From Marinomonas aquiplantarum (lineage in GTDB: Bacteria; Pseudomonadota; Gammaproteobacteria; Pseudomonadales; Marinomonadaceae): a DNA stretch of 64,000 nucleotides. The notes under the pieces were generated by a model that saw only the letters and a list, made by a program, of their open reading frames with translations, did no database searches and had not been told where the DNA came from. This document shows positions 1-9,610 of the stretch, one piece after another (positions within the stretch are counted from its first letter, which is position 1; the number at the start of each line of letters is the position of its first letter). The DNA lies in NCBI RefSeq assembly GCF_003314975.1, contig NZ_QNRF01000005.1:248001-312000 (forward strand). Direction: 5' to 3'. Made by a program: the position numbers and the translations under genes.

Positions 1-1
1 T

Positions 2-622
2 CATGTTATTAGTCTGTTGGAGTGGGTTGCATTTGAGTGCTCTCTACTGACCTTTGACGTCATGACTTCTCGTCTCCCTAAGTTTATTTTGCTTTTTCTA
101 CTATTGTTTTGGGTGTTTCAAACCCCTCTGAAGCGAGGTGGTATAGCGCTATGCATTATCTGGGTATCACTGTTTTCTAATTCTTTGTTTGTCGAATCTA
201 AGGCTGATATGGTGATGAGAAACGATCAAGGCAGGTTGTTAATAGAGAAGGGTGAAGAGCAGTGGTCAAATGATTGGTTTCAGCCTTCTACTGGTTTGCT
301 GTTAGAGTCTTTATTCGCTCAGCATGACAAAAAAACGTCTATTATGTTGGCACCGGATAAACTCGATAGACTGTCACCACTAACTTTGTTAAAAGTGAAT
401 CCAGATTGGCTTATTCTTGCTAAAAACGACGATCATTTTAATAAAGCCATCCTTACGGCACTGTCAATTGATTGGTTGAATATCAATCAATCCGAGACGC
501 TGTCTTTTTATTTTCGTGATGATGGTATCCGTCTTAAGCATAGCCGTTGTCGATATTCATTTTTTCTCTTTAAATCTGACACTTGCAAGCGTGCAGAAAA
601 GTTAGAGAGTGTGTTAAATTAA
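2..622 (+). CDS. ComEC/Rec2-like competence protein, C-terminal part (5' end outside window)
   Basis: The reading frame is already open at the left window edge, so this is the end of a longer gene. It holds a hydrophobic segment (about residues 25-60 of the visible part) followed by a soluble tail. The tail ends in a pattern like the end of the ComEC metallo-beta-lactamase-like domain: a PDWLILA strand, a helix, then an FRDDGIRL strand. ComEC forms the inner-membrane DNA channel in natural transformation. The visible tail is short and shows no HxHxDH metal motif, so the domain is compact or degenerate. Placement directly before exbB, exbD and lpxK matches comEC in Pseudomonas and relatives. 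The name rests on context plus weak C-terminal similarity; a different membrane protein is possible. Confidence 0.5.
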   Translation, partial: HVISLLEWVAFECSLLTFDVMTSRLPKFILLFLLLFWVFQTPLKRGGIALCIIWVSLFSNSLFVESKADMVMRNDQGRLLIEKGEEQWSNDWFQPSTGLLLESLFAQHDKKTSIMLAPDKLDRLSPLTLLKVNPDWLILAKNDDHFNKAILTALSIDWLNINQSETLSFYFRDDGIRLKHSRCRYSFFLFKSDTCKRAEKLESVLN

Positions 623-648
623 CATCAAACTTAAAATGGAGAGTGACC

Positions 649-1275
649 TTGCTAAGCTTTATTCAAACGGGTGGTTTCTTTATGTGGCCATTATTGGCCT
701 GTTCAATTTTAACATTGGCCATCATTCTCGAACGATTTTGGACATTGCGAAAAAATAGTGTGGCACCAAAAGGATTGTTGAGCGATGTGATGATGCGTCT
801 GCGAGACGATAAAATGACCCTAGAATATATTCGTGGTATGCAGTCTAATACGGGATTGGCTTCCATTTTTGCTGCGGGTTTAGTGTCTTCTAAGCATGGT
901 CGTGGTGCTATGAAAGAGAGCGTGCAAGAAGCGGCAAGCCATGTTATCCATGAATTAGAACGTTTTATGAATACCTTAGGAACCATCGCTGCCATCTCGC
1001 CTCTGTTGGGCTTATTGGGAACCGTGGTGGGTATGATTAAGGTCTTTTCCGTCTTGATGGAAAACGGTGCAGGTAATACCGCTTTATTAGCAGGTGGTAT
1101 TTCAGAAGCCTTGTTGACGACGGCGGCAGGTTTAGGTGTTGCCATTCCAGCATTAATCTTTCATCGTTTCTTTAGTCGCCGAATTGATGAACTTGTTGTG
1201 ACTATGGAGCAACAATCCACTAAATTGGTAGATGCTATTCATGGTGATAGAGAAAAATCAGGAGTGGCCCAGTGA
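649..1275 (+). CDS. exbB: ExbB/TolQ/MotA-family proton channel protein
   Basis: Inner-membrane proton-channel subunit that with ExbD uses proton-motive force to energise an envelope process. Three hydrophobic segments are visible: near the N-terminus (GGFFMWPLLACSIL), around residues 110-135 (AISPLLGLLGTVVGMI) and 150-175 (ALLTTAAGLGVAIPAL), as in the TolQ/ExbB family. I place the start at TTG 649, seven bases after GGAG; longer readings would overlap the comEC end. At about 208 aa it is a normal length. The next gene overlaps by four bases (GTGA), which implies translational coupling. No TonB or TonB-dependent receptor is adjacent. In this comEC-lpxK context the partner process is unknown and may concern LPS or the envelope rather than iron. 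Confidence 0.9.
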   Translation: MLSFIQTGGFFMWPLLACSILTLAIILERFWTLRKNSVAPKGLLSDVMMRLRDDKMTLEYIRGMQSNTGLASIFAAGLVSSKHGRGAMKESVQEAASHVIHELERFMNTLGTIAAISPLLGLLGTVVGMIKVFSVLMENGAGNTALLAGGISEALLTTAAGLGVAIPALIFHRFFSRRIDELVVTMEQQSTKLVDAIHGDREKSGVAQ

Positions 1276-1694
1276 AATTTCGCCGTCAAAAAATAGATGA
1301 CGTGCAAATTAACCTGACGCCGTTAATCGATGTGGTTTTTTTGTTGTTAATCTTTTTTATGGTCAGTACCACGTTTAACCAAAGCACTGAACTGACCATC
1401 GATTTACCAACGGCCACCTCGGATGCACCGGCTAGTGATCGAGATAAAACCGTTGAGTTGGTTATTACCGCTGATGGTCAATATGTCATTAATGGCCAGA
1501 CCTTGATCAATGAAAAAGTCGCCACATTAGTGCAAGGTTTAAGTGAAGTCACACAAGGGGATAATACTCGGCCCTTGATCATTACAGCCGACGCTCAATC
1601 ATCTTATGAAATGGTGTTGCGAGTGTATGATGCGGCCGCTAAATTGGGTATTACTAAACTGGCTCATACGGCACAAAAAGAGACAAATCCGTGA
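1272..1694 (+). CDS. exbD: ExbD/TolR-family proton channel protein
   Basis: A 140-aa single-span inner-membrane protein with a periplasmic domain. The transmembrane helix (about residues 15-37) carries the family's proton-carrying aspartate in the motif NLTPLIDVVFLLLIFF. It works in complex with the ExbB encoded just upstream. The start is GTG 1272, overlapping the exbB stop, and the stop overlaps the lpxK start in the same four-base GTGA fashion, so exbB, exbD and lpxK are likely made as one coupled unit. It is distinct from the TolR of the Tol-Pal operon at 42.2 kb, so the genome has at least two ExbD/TolR systems. Confidence 0.92.
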   Translation: MKFRRQKIDDVQINLTPLIDVVFLLLIFFMVSTTFNQSTELTIDLPTATSDAPASDRDKTVELVITADGQYVINGQTLINEKVATLVQGLSEVTQGDNTRPLIITADAQSSYEMVLRVYDAAAKLGITKLAHTAQKETNP

Positions 1695-2728
1695 CAATAG
1701 AGTCTTGCTTCACACGCGCTTGGTATCGGAAATTTGGTTGGACTCATGTTTTTCAGCCGATTCAACCCTTGGTGCGTTATTTTGTTGCGAACAAACGCCA
1801 AAACTTTTTGCAGGGAAAAACAGCCAGTTATCGTGCGCCAGTTCCAGTCGTGGTGGTCGGTAATATTAGTGTTGGTGGTACCGGTAAGTCGCCTATGGTA
1901 GTGGCTTTGTGCGAACTGCTCACCGCTCGCGGGTATAAAGTAGGCATCATTTCCCGCGGACATGGTGCGACATTATCCAAACCGCAGAAAGTGAGTGCGG
2001 ACAGTTTGGCTGAAGTGGTTGGCGATGAGCCCGTTATGCTGGCACGGCGAACTCAGTGTCCAATGGTGGTATTTCCTGAGCGTAAAAAAGCCATTGAGCT
2101 TTTATTAGAAGAGCATACTTTGGATGTCATCATCAGTGATGATGGCATGCAACACTATGCTTTAGATCGTGATATCGAAATTGCCATGATAGATGCTCAG
2201 CGAGGATTAGGTAATGAGAAACTCTTGCCAGTTGGGCCATTAAGAGAGCCAAAAAATCGCCTCAATGAAGTGGATTTTGTGGTGAGTATTGCGCAGCAGC
2301 AAACTGCTTCTTTAAGAGCGTTAAGTCAACCTGTGTGCGTCATGCCTTTAACCTCTGATTGTTTATATTCTTTGGATGGTAAACGACAACTTGCCTGTGA
2401 AACTGCTTTTTTAGAGCCTCGACAATGGCATGTGATGGCAGGTATTGGTAATCCGGAACGGTTTAAACAAACCCTAACGGAAAAAGGCTTAGATGAAGCC
2501 ATGTGTACTTATCAATGGTTTTCAGATCATCATGGGTTTAAGGCGTCGGACATTCCGAGTGATAAAGCCGTTATTATGACGGAAAAAGACGCTGTAAAGT
2601 GTCAGGCTTTAGCTCTCAATAACTCAAACATTTGGTATCTGCCTATTTCGTTAGCGTTACCGGATGATTTTAAAAAGGCTTTTATAGCCAAACTTAATTC
2701 GATAAAAGTAGAAGTGACTCATGAATAA
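1691..2728 (+). CDS. lpxK: Tetraacyldisaccharide 4'-kinase
   Basis: Phosphorylates the 4' position of the lipid A disaccharide precursor at the cytoplasmic face of the inner membrane, the sixth step of the Raetz pathway. The P-loop is visible at about residues 55-68 ([15 protein letters not shown]), and the DDGMQH motif typical of LpxK follows near residue 150. At 345 aa it is family length. It starts with GTG 1691, overlapping exbD, and its end overlaps the Trm112-like gene by eight bases. Unlike enterobacteria, where msbA precedes lpxK, it follows exbBD here, as in pseudomonads. Confidence 0.95.
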   Translation: MTIESCFTRAWYRKFGWTHVFQPIQPLVRYFVANKRQNFLQGKTASYRAPVPVVVVGNISVGGTGKSPMVVALCELLTARGYKVGIISRGHGATLSKPQKVSADSLAEVVGDEPVMLARRTQCPMVVFPERKKAIELLLEEHTLDVIISDDGMQHYALDRDIEIAMIDAQRGLGNEKLLPVGPLREPKNRLNEVDFVVSIAQQQTASLRALSQPVCVMPLTSDCLYSLDGKRQLACETAFLEPRQWHVMAGIGNPERFKQTLTEKGLDEAMCTYQWFSDHHGFKASDIPSDKAVIMTEKDAVKCQALALNNSNIWYLPISLALPDDFKKAFIAKLNSIKVEVTHE

Positions 2729-2918
2729 ATCATTATTAGATATTTTAGTCTGCCCAGTGACCAAGTCTGGTTTAACATTGAGTAAAGATGGTACTGAACT
2801 GATCAGTAAAATGGGCGGCATGGCTTACCCGATTCGTGATGGTATTCCCGTTCTATTAGAGACAGAGGCACGTACCTTAAATACAGATGAACGCTTGGAA
2901 TCTGGTTCTTCAAAATGA
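2721..2918 (+). CDS. Trm112 family protein (YcaR-like)
   Basis: A 65-aa protein opening with [14 protein letters not shown] and containing [11 protein letters not shown], the hallmark of the bacterial Trm112/YcaR family (UPF0434). Eukaryotic Trm112 is a small activator of methyltransferases; the bacterial role is not established. The usual first CxxC zinc pair is reduced to one cysteine here (CPVTK), as in many bacterial members. It lies between lpxK and the phosphatase with overlaps on both sides. In Pseudomonas and Enterobacteria the next gene is kdsB, which is absent here. Confidence 0.88.
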   Translation: MNKSLLDILVCPVTKSGLTLSKDGTELISKMGGMAYPIRDGIPVLLETEARTLNTDERLESGSSK

Positions 2919-3382
2919 CACCAATACGGGTACTTACTGTTTGCTTAGGAAATATTTGTCGCTCACCTGCAGCACAGGGGATTTTGCAGCATGAGGCTGA
3001 GCGTAAAGGTCTTAATCTTTCTCTAGATTCAGCTGGAACAGCGGCTTACCATATCGGCAAGCTTCCAGATCCTCGTTCCATAGAAACATTAAAACAAGTG
3101 GGTATCGATATCACCGGTCAACGGGCACGACAGGTGACAGAAGACGATTTTTTTGCATTTGATTGGATCTTAGCCATGGATCGAGCAAATTATCAGAACC
3201 TAAAGCAGCTTCAGCCAAGTGAATCTCATGCTAAGTTAGTGATGTTTGGTGAATTTGTAGACCATGTATCTTTAGGTGAAGTTGACGATCCTTACTATGG
3301 TGGCGATGAAGGCTTTACTGCAATGCGTCATCATCTCACTGAGATTGCCAAACGCTTTTTAGATCATATCGCTTCCCATTAA
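2915..3382 (+). CDS. Low-molecular-weight protein-tyrosine phosphatase
   Basis: A 155-aa member of the LMW-PTP family, which hydrolyses phosphotyrosine in the cytoplasm and often acts on BY-kinases. The catalytic loop C-x5-R is visible near the N-terminus ([14 protein letters not shown]), and the general-acid aspartate lies in DDPYYGG near residue 127. The ATG overlaps the stop of the Trm112-like gene (ATGA). In Pseudomonas the equivalent gene sits between kdsB and murB. No tyrosine kinase or exopolysaccharide cluster is in the window, so its substrate here is unknown. Confidence 0.9.
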   Translation: MTPIRVLTVCLGNICRSPAAQGILQHEAERKGLNLSLDSAGTAAYHIGKLPDPRSIETLKQVGIDITGQRARQVTEDDFFAFDWILAMDRANYQNLKQLQPSESHAKLVMFGEFVDHVSLGEVDDPYYGGDEGFTAMRHHLTEIAKRFLDHIASH

Positions 3383-3407
3383 CGCATATAACCCTAAGCT
3401 TGGACTC

Positions 3408-4478
3408 ATGGACTCGACTCAACATATTACTGACGCGACGATTTTGCCACCAAAGGTAGAAAAAAACGTTTCTCTGCAGCAATACAATACATTTCGATTT
3501 GATTATCAGGCCGAATTTTTTGCCCTTGTAGAAGATTTAATGACACTAAAGTCTCTCGTAAGTTGGGCCCAACAACAGAATATCAACATCACTATGTTAG
3601 GCGGCGGTAGTAATCTGCTAGTCTGCGCGGACATTCCTGGTCTTGTGATTATCAATCGCCTTACAGGCTGTCATGCCAAGGAAGAAAGCGGTAATCGCAT
3701 CAGTTTAATAGTGGGTGCTGGTGAAAATTGGCATGAAATTGTTGAATTTACTGTGCAAAACGATTGGTTTGGCATTGAAAATTTGGCGTTGATTCCGGGT
3801 ACTGCTGGAGCGGCGCCAGTACAGAATATTGGTGCTTATGGAGTTGAAGTAAAGGATGCATTAGCCCGTGTTCAGGTTTTAGATCGAAACACTTTGGATG
3901 TCTACTGGATTAATGCTCAAGACTGCGGTTTTGCTTACCGTGATAGTCATTTTAAAGGTCAGTGGAAAGATAAATATTTCATTACTGCCATCGAACTAAG
4001 TTTAAAAAAACGCGCTGAATTCATGCTTAGCTATGGCGGACTAGTCAATCAAATTGATGGTGAGCCAAGCTTGAAAAAAGTGTTTCAAGCGGTTTGTCAG
4101 GTTCGTAGTAGTAAACTGCCAGACCCCAAAGTATTAGCCAATGCCGGCAGTTTTTTCAAAAACCCAATTGTCAGTATGGCGCAGCACATTCAACTCAAGA
4201 AATCGTTTCCATCATTAGTGTCATTCCCCCATGGTGATGCATTTAAACTGGCTGCTGGTTGGCTAATTGATCAAGCTGGTTGGAAAGGTAAAACTCAGCA
4301 GGGTGTTGGGGTGTATGAAAAGCAAGCTTTAGTATTGGTGAATCATCAAGCCGTAAAGGCCGAACCATTATTGGAACTTGAAGCCAATATAAAAGCCAAT
4401 GTGCTCAACTTATATGGTGTTGAGCTTGAGCGAGAGCCTGTTCAGATGCCTAAGCCGAATGAGGAGCCGCAAACTTGA
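3408..4478 (+). CDS. murB: UDP-N-acetylenolpyruvoylglucosamine reductase
   Basis: FAD-dependent reductase that uses NADPH to convert UDP-GlcNAc-enolpyruvate to UDP-MurNAc in peptidoglycan synthesis. FAD-binding signatures are clear: NTFRFD at the start of the domain, LGGGSNLLV near residue 65, and [19 protein letters not shown] near residue 125. The catalytic serine region NAGSFFKNP is near residue 245, and the C-terminal domain carries [13 protein letters not shown]. At 356 aa it is a type I (E. coli-like) MurB, with about 15 extra N-terminal residues. A 25-base gap separates it from the phosphatase gene, and the stop overlaps murI. Confidence 0.96.
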   Translation: MDSTQHITDATILPPKVEKNVSLQQYNTFRFDYQAEFFALVEDLMTLKSLVSWAQQQNINITMLGGGSNLLVCADIPGLVIINRLTGCHAKEESGNRISLIVGAGENWHEIVEFTVQNDWFGIENLALIPGTAGAAPVQNIGAYGVEVKDALARVQVLDRNTLDVYWINAQDCGFAYRDSHFKGQWKDKYFITAIELSLKKRAEFMLSYGGLVNQIDGEPSLKKVFQAVCQVRSSKLPDPKVLANAGSFFKNPIVSMAQHIQLKKSFPSLVSFPHGDAFKLAAGWLIDQAGWKGKTQQGVGVYEKQALVLVNHQAVKAEPLLELEANIKANVLNLYGVELEREPVQMPKPNEEPQT

Positions 4479-5278
4479 AGGTTGGAGTGATTGATTCTGG
4501 CGCTGGAGGCTTAACCATCTTAAACGCTATCCATAAGAAGCAAGCATATTTAGATTTATTGTATTTAGCAGATGATGGTTTTGCTCCCTATGGTGACAAA
4601 ACAACAGAGCAACTTCAGCAGCGTTTGATCGCCATTGGTCAATTCTTTGAGCGGGAACAAGTTGCCGCTATCGTTGTAGCATGCAACACCGCAACGGTGG
4701 CCGCAATTGATACCCTTAGAGCGAATACCTATTTACCGGTTATTGGTGTTGAACCCGCAGTAAAGCCAGCTTTTCGATTAGGCAAGAAGCGCAAAGTCGC
4801 TGTATTGGCCACGCCAGTGACCGCCAAAAGTCCTCGTTTAAACCAGTTGATTGCATTGTGGCAAGCGGACAGTGAGGTACACATTATGTCGAGTGCTAGC
4901 TTGGCCTATGATATCGATGCTTGGCCAGAAAGTCAGGGGCGAGTGCGACAGACCATTGAGTCATTGTGTGCAAAGATGAAACAGGATCAAATAGATACCT
5001 TGGTGCTTGCCTGCACACATTATCCGTTAGTAAAGTCATATTTCATTGAGTGTCTTGGTTCAGCGTGCGACATTGTTGAGCCTAGTGAAGGGGTGTCTGC
5101 ACAATTAAAAAGACGCTTAGAAGCTGCTTACCCTGAAAAAATGAGTCTGGCTATCCACTCCTCTAAAGAGGGACAGATTGATTTATGCACGAGTTCATCA
5201 GAAGACAGTTTAGAGCGATTGTTGAATTGGGTGTGTCAGCCTGATCGAGTCTATAAGAAACGTATTGTCTCTGTTTAG
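4475..5278 (+). CDS. murI: Glutamate racemase
   Basis: Cofactor-independent racemase supplying D-glutamate for peptidoglycan. The two catalytic cysteines lie in [13 protein letters not shown] (about residue 70) and LACTHYPLV (about residue 180), and the N-terminal [10 protein letters not shown] motif is intact. Length is 267 aa. The start is TTG 4475, overlapping the murB stop (TTGA), so murB and murI, two steps of the same pathway, appear translationally coupled. The gene converges on the patatin gene with a four-base overlap and no evident terminator between them. Confidence 0.95.
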   Translation: MKVGVIDSGAGGLTILNAIHKKQAYLDLLYLADDGFAPYGDKTTEQLQQRLIAIGQFFEREQVAAIVVACNTATVAAIDTLRANTYLPVIGVEPAVKPAFRLGKKRKVAVLATPVTAKSPRLNQLIALWQADSEVHIMSSASLAYDIDAWPESQGRVRQTIESLCAKMKQDQIDTLVLACTHYPLVKSYFIECLGSACDIVEPSEGVSAQLKRRLEAAYPEKMSLAIHSSKEGQIDLCTSSSEDSLERLLNWVCQPDRVYKKRIVSV

Positions 5279-6417
5279 CTCGGATTGACAAAAGCCAAAA
5301 TTTTATCCTTTTCCCACATGGCATCTTGGTAGCCTAACTCCATTAAAGCGCGACAATATTGCGGTGTAAATAGCAGATAACTGGCCGCTGAGCTGATTTT
5401 GTCTGTGGACGATCCACCAGCCGATTTTAATAGCACCCGAATGTTCTTAGGCAGAGTGTGCAGGTAATGGTTGGCAATTTCATTTAATTCTTCTGAAGGG
5501 GAAATAATTAAAGTTTCGGTTGGCAATTGAGGGTAGTTTTGTCGTTTCTCAGCGGGTAAGTCTCGTATTAAAGAGTTCATCAATTCTAACTGGTTAATAT
5601 CATCTTCAAGATTATCAATAAACGCACTGTTTAAGAGTTGGCCTAGAATCTGCGCCATGCTTGGTGCACTGACTTCATTTTTATCTTCTGACTGCGACCA
5701 TTTTTTGGGACTTCGATTGCCGCTTACACCGATAATAAATAATTTCTCAGCGCCTAATTGAAGCGCTGGGTAAATGGCCGATTTTTGGCGAATCGCGCCA
5801 TCCCCATAATAGTGTTGATTGATTTTATGAGCAGGAAAAATTGCAGGGATGGCACTGGAAGCCAGTAAGTGATCAACCCCAAGCTTAGCTTTTATGCCTT
5901 TACGGCGTTTACCTTGCCAGTTTTGTAATGTGTCTCGCCCTTCAAAAAATGTTGTCGATTCCCCTGTGCTGTAACTCATCGCAGTCACCGCTAGGGCTGA
6001 TAGCAGTTCGTTATCAATCGCTTGCTGAATTTTTGTGAAATCCAAATGCTTGCTGAGTAATTCTCGTAAAGGGTCATTATTCATGATGGCAATGGATTCA
6101 GCGTGATTGTGAAGATGGAAAAGGGACAATAAGGTCTTGGTGACAGACGTAGCAAGTGGCCATCTTCCTAAGGTATAAATTTGATCCGGGCTTAAATGCC
6201 GCCAAACAAATGCCAGAGTGGAGGCAGCTTTAGAAAAATTATCAGCATAGGAGGCGAGCATAGTCGCATTTAATGCACCTGCAGATGTGCCGCATAATAT
6301 CGGAAAGGGTAATGCGGTTTTTTTGGGTAGCATTTTTCCCATGGCAGATAAAACACCGACTTGATACGCCGCTCTTGCTCCGCCACCCGATAAAATCAAT
6401 GCATTATTGTTTTTCAT
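5275..6417 (-). CDS. Patatin-like phospholipase family protein
   Basis: Serine lipid hydrolase with the patatin Ser-Asp dyad. The glycine-rich oxyanion motif ([15 protein letters not shown]) is close to the N-terminus, the nucleophile elbow is GTSAG near residue 46, and the catalytic aspartate is in YYGDGAIRQ near residue 210. It probably releases fatty acids from phospholipids or acylglycerols; no signal peptide is seen, so a cytoplasmic or membrane-face role is likely. I chose ATG 6417 because the longer reading starts with TTG. A perfect 7-5-7 dyad lies just upstream (6435-6453). Length is about 380 aa. Confidence 0.87.
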   Translation of the reverse strand: MKNNNALILSGGGARAAYQVGVLSAMGKMLPKKTALPFPILCGTSAGALNATMLASYADNFSKAASTLAFVWRHLSPDQIYTLGRWPLATSVTKTLLSLFHLHNHAESIAIMNNDPLRELLSKHLDFTKIQQAIDNELLSALAVTAMSYSTGESTTFFEGRDTLQNWQGKRRKGIKAKLGVDHLLASSAIPAIFPAHKINQHYYGDGAIRQKSAIYPALQLGAEKLFIIGVSGNRSPKKWSQSEDKNEVSAPSMAQILGQLLNSAFIDNLEDDINQLELMNSLIRDLPAEKRQNYPQLPTETLIISPSEELNEIANHYLHTLPKNIRVLLKSAGGSSTDKISSAASYLLFTPQYCRALMELGYQDAMWEKDKILAFVNPS

Positions 6418-6434
6418 AACATCCAAGCCAGCTT

Positions 6435-6453
6435 ATTGTTTCTTATAAACAAT
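6435..6453. promoter_or_regulatory. Inverted repeat upstream of the patatin gene, possible operator
   Basis: Perfect dyad ATTGTTT-CTTAT-AAACAAT, 18 bases before the chosen patatin start, in the divergent region shared with the FabH-like gene. Its size fits a dimeric repressor site, but I cannot assign a regulator. It could instead be a chance AT-rich repeat. Confidence 0.3.
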
Positions 6454-6623
6454 TTATCACTCACATTGAGTATGGTGAAGATAGAGTAAAAAATCCAATA
6501 GTGTTATGCATTTAGATAATGATTGTGCTGTTCTGATATTACATTTTTGTAGACGAAGATGAATTTGTCGTTCACAATCTCATCTATACTTAACATTGCA
6601 AAACAATAATAAGGACGAATGAA

Positions 6624-7748
6624 ATGAATTCTTCTGTTGTCATTAGCGGAGTCGGCTTATGGACTCCTGCACATTCCATCACGAATGAAGAACTCGTCGA
6701 TAGCTATAACGCATGGGCGGAAAAATACAATTCAACGAATGCAAAAGCGATTGAGCAAGGCGAATTAGAAGCAAAGCCCTTATCCAGTGCGGCTTTTATT
6801 GAAAAAGCGTCAGGTATTAAAAGTCGTTATATTTATTCGAAAGAGGGCGCACTGGACATTGATCGAATGCGTCCTTTACTGGCACCTCGTGAGGATGATG
6901 AAGTCTCTCATCAGGCCGAAATGGCGATTGCCGCTGCAAACAAAGCTTTGCTAGCAGCAAATAAAACCTCTGCAGACATCGATATGGTGATTGTGTCTTG
7001 TGCCTATACGCAGCGGTCTTATCCTGCTATCGCGATTGAAGTTCAAGCGGCACTAGGCATTGACGGTTTTGCCTTTGATATGCTGGTGGCTTGTTCCGCG
7101 GCGACCTTTGGTTTGCAGCGTGCTGTCGATGCGGTGAAAGCGGGTACGGCAAAAGGGGTGTTGGTTATTAATCCTGAATTGACATCCGCTCAAGTTAATT
7201 ACATGGATCGAGATTCACACTTTATTTTTGGTGATGTGGCGACAGCGACGGTGGTTGAGCTGGCAGAAACTTGCCAATCTGATCATTCATTTGAAGTGTT
7301 AAGCACCAAGTGTGTGACGTCCTATTCCAATAATATCCGTTCGAACTTTGGTTATCTGACTCGTATTACTGACGAAGATCCGTACGGTGCAGATAAGTTA
7401 TTCCATCAAAATGGTCGTAAGGTGTTCAAAGAAGTTTGCCCTATGGCTGCCGATCACATTGAAAGTCACTTAAACAGTGAAGGTATTGAAGTATCGCAGC
7501 TGAAACGTTGGTGGCTGCATCAAGCGAATATTAATATGAATTTATTGATCAGCAAGCGTTTGCTGGGGCGTGATGCAAGGTTAGAGGAAGCACCGGTGGT
7601 GCTAGATGAATATGCAAACACAGCGTCAGCGGGTTCCATTATTGCTTTTGCGAAATACCATGAAGATCTACAGCAAGGTGATATTGGTGTGATTTGTTCG
7701 TTTGGAGCAGGTTACTCTATTGGTAGTTTGATTCTGAAAAAACGTTAA
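6624..7748 (+). CDS. Beta-ketoacyl-ACP synthase III family protein (FabH-like)
   Basis: Thiolase-fold condensing enzyme. The Cys-His-Asn triad is complete: cysteine in LVACSAATFGLQ (about residue 152), histidine in WWLHQANINMN (about residue 296) and asparagine in EYANTASAGS (about residue 334). At 374 aa it is longer than housekeeping FabH (about 317 aa). It resembles the second FabH-type enzyme of pseudomonads (PA3286-like), which condenses acyl-CoA from beta-oxidation with malonyl-ACP. It is monocistronic, preceded by AAGGA before its ATG and followed by a terminator. It may link fatty-acid salvage to synthesis; the divergent lipase fits that, but this is inference. Confidence 0.88.
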   Translation: MNSSVVISGVGLWTPAHSITNEELVDSYNAWAEKYNSTNAKAIEQGELEAKPLSSAAFIEKASGIKSRYIYSKEGALDIDRMRPLLAPREDDEVSHQAEMAIAAANKALLAANKTSADIDMVIVSCAYTQRSYPAIAIEVQAALGIDGFAFDMLVACSAATFGLQRAVDAVKAGTAKGVLVINPELTSAQVNYMDRDSHFIFGDVATATVVELAETCQSDHSFEVLSTKCVTSYSNNIRSNFGYLTRITDEDPYGADKLFHQNGRKVFKEVCPMAADHIESHLNSEGIEVSQLKRWWLHQANINMNLLISKRLLGRDARLEEAPVVLDEYANTASAGSIIAFAKYHEDLQQGDIGVICSFGAGYSIGSLILKKR

Positions 7749-7792
7749 TCCTGATTGGTTTAGTCAGTAACATTGAACGAACTCACCCAGCA

Positions 7793-7834
7793 CGGGCTCA
7801 ACTGGTATTTCTGTATACTGGTTGAGCCCGTTTT
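7793..7834 (+). terminator. Rho-independent terminator after the FabH-like gene
   Basis: Perfect 10-bp stem CGGGCTCAAC / GTTGAGCCCG (7793-7802 with 7821-7830) followed by TTTTG. It separates the FabH-like gene from pgm. Confidence 0.85.
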
Positions 7835-7912
7835 GTGGTTAAGATAACTCATTGAAAATTTAATGATTTTAGGCGAGACTTTATTGTAAATACATTCAAT
7901 AGGGCTCTCTAA

Positions 7913-9553
7913 ATGGCAATTCATCCACAAGCAGGACAGCTTGCACATCACGATTCTTTGGTGAATTTACCGCAACTGATGACAGCGTATTATCGCAGTA
8001 AGCCAGATGTTGTAAATCATCCAGATGAAAAAGTCAGCTTTGGTACTTCTGGTCATCGCGGTAGCGCTCTACAAACCACATTTAATGAAGATCACATTCT
8101 CGCCATTTCCCAGGCATTGGCAGAATATCGAGTGGCTCAAAAGATCACCGGTCCCGTCTACTTAGCTAAAGACACTCATGCTTTGTCTGAGGCCGCTTTT
8201 CAAACCGTATTAAGCGTGTTGGTGGCAAATAATATCAAGGTGCGCGTACAGGCGGGAGGTGGCTTTACGCCGACGCCAGTAGTCTCTCACGCTGTTTTGA
8301 CCCACAACGCGAATACAAGCGAATTAAGTGATGGTATTGTCATTACACCGTCTCATAATCCGCCAGAAGATGGCGGCATAAAATACAACTCCATCAAAGG
8401 TGGTCCAGCTGATAAAGACATTACGGATTGGGTAGCCAATCGTGCGAATGAATTATTAGCAACGGGTTTGCGAGACGTTAAGTCGGCTCAGCAAAGCGAA
8501 GTAGACGCCTCAGATTTGATCGAATCATTTGATTATATTGAACATTATGTCAGTGATTTAGAAAATGTGATTGATATGGAGGCCATTGCGAAAGCCAAGA
8601 TTCGTATCGGTGTTGACCCTATGGGCGGATCCGGTATTCACTACTGGAAACCCATTGCAGATCGATATGGGTTAGACATTACTGTTGTTAATACAGAAGT
8701 AGACCCGACATTTCGATTTGTACCATTGGATAAAGATGGTCGTATCCGCATGGACTGCTCATCGCCTTATTCCATGCAGTCTTTACTCAAATTAAAAGAC
8801 GATTTTGATATTGCTGTTGGCAATGACCCTGATTACGATCGCCATGGTATCGTCTGTGCCAAGTCTGGCTTAATGAACCCAAATGCGTATCTGGCTGTCG
8901 CCATCGAGTATTTGTCACAACATCGTCCACATTGGCCTGCAGATACCATGTTTGGTAAAACCCTTGTTTCTAGCGGCATGATTGATCGAGTGGTGAATGG
9001 CTTAAACAAACAATTGTGCGAAGTCCCTGTTGGTTTCAAATGGTACGTAGAAGGTATGTACCAAGGCTCCATGGGGTTTGGCGGCGAAGAAAGTGCTGGA
9101 GCATCTTTTTTGCGTAAGGATGCTAGCGTTTGGACTACAGACAAAGACGGCATTATTATGGCGTTATTGGCTGCGGAAATATTAGCGGTAACAGGTAAAG
9201 ACCCGCAGAGTCTGTATGAAGCGCAAGTGGCGCGTTACGGCAAACCTTACTATAAACGTATTGATGTGGCTGCGACGCCTGCGCAAAAACGTTTATTGGG
9301 TGCTTTACAGGCTGACAATGTGACGCAAACAGAACTCGCAGGAGAGAAAATTGAGTCGATTCTAACTCATGCTCCGGGGAATCAAGCCGCCATTGGTGGA
9401 TTAAAAGTATCTACAACGAACGGTTGGTTTGCTGCGCGTCCATCTGGTACGGAGAATGTTTATAAGATTTATCTGGAAAGTTTTATTTCAGAAGCACATT
9501 TATCTGCACTTGAGGTAGAAGCGAAAGCCTTAGTTAATTCGGTTTTAGCTTAA
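7913..9553 (+). CDS. pgm: Phosphoglucomutase, alpha-D-glucose-phosphate specific
   Basis: Interconverts glucose 1-phosphate and glucose 6-phosphate. The catalytic phosphoserine motif is [12 protein letters not shown] (about residue 144), the Mg-binding loop is DPDYDRHG (about residue 305), the sugar-binding loop is [10 protein letters not shown] (about residue 386), and the phosphate-binding motif is [10 protein letters not shown] near the C-terminus. At 546 aa it matches the E. coli Pgm type rather than the shorter ManB/AlgC type. It is monocistronic with its own terminator. It likely feeds nucleotide-sugar synthesis for LPS or glycogen. Confidence 0.96.
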   Translation: MAIHPQAGQLAHHDSLVNLPQLMTAYYRSKPDVVNHPDEKVSFGTSGHRGSALQTTFNEDHILAISQALAEYRVAQKITGPVYLAKDTHALSEAAFQTVLSVLVANNIKVRVQAGGGFTPTPVVSHAVLTHNANTSELSDGIVITPSHNPPEDGGIKYNSIKGGPADKDITDWVANRANELLATGLRDVKSAQQSEVDASDLIESFDYIEHYVSDLENVIDMEAIAKAKIRIGVDPMGGSGIHYWKPIADRYGLDITVVNTEVDPTFRFVPLDKDGRIRMDCSSPYSMQSLLKLKDDFDIAVGNDPDYDRHGIVCAKSGLMNPNAYLAVAIEYLSQHRPHWPADTMFGKTLVSSGMIDRVVNGLNKQLCEVPVGFKWYVEGMYQGSMGFGGEESAGASFLRKDASVWTTDKDGIIMALLAAEILAVTGKDPQSLYEAQVARYGKPYYKRIDVAATPAQKRLLGALQADNVTQTELAGEKIESILTHAPGNQAAIGGLKVSTTNGWFAARPSGTENVYKIYLESFISEAHLSALEVEAKALVNSVLA

Positions 9554-9575
9554 ACCCAGTGCAACTTGAACATGG

Positions 9576-9607
9576 AAAAGCCAGCTAAGAGCATGGCTGG
9601 CTTTTTT
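9576..9607. terminator. Bidirectional terminator between pgm and the SpeE-like gene
   Basis: Stem AAAAGCCAGC / GCTGGCTTTT around a 10-base loop, with A and T tracts on both sides. It lies between two converging genes and can serve both. Confidence 0.85.
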
Positions 9608-9610
9608 GTA

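Noticed and set aside
663..1145. Reverse-strand open frame of 160 codons inside exbB
   Set aside because: It lies wholly within a well-supported gene, has no ribosome-binding site and no recognisable protein character.
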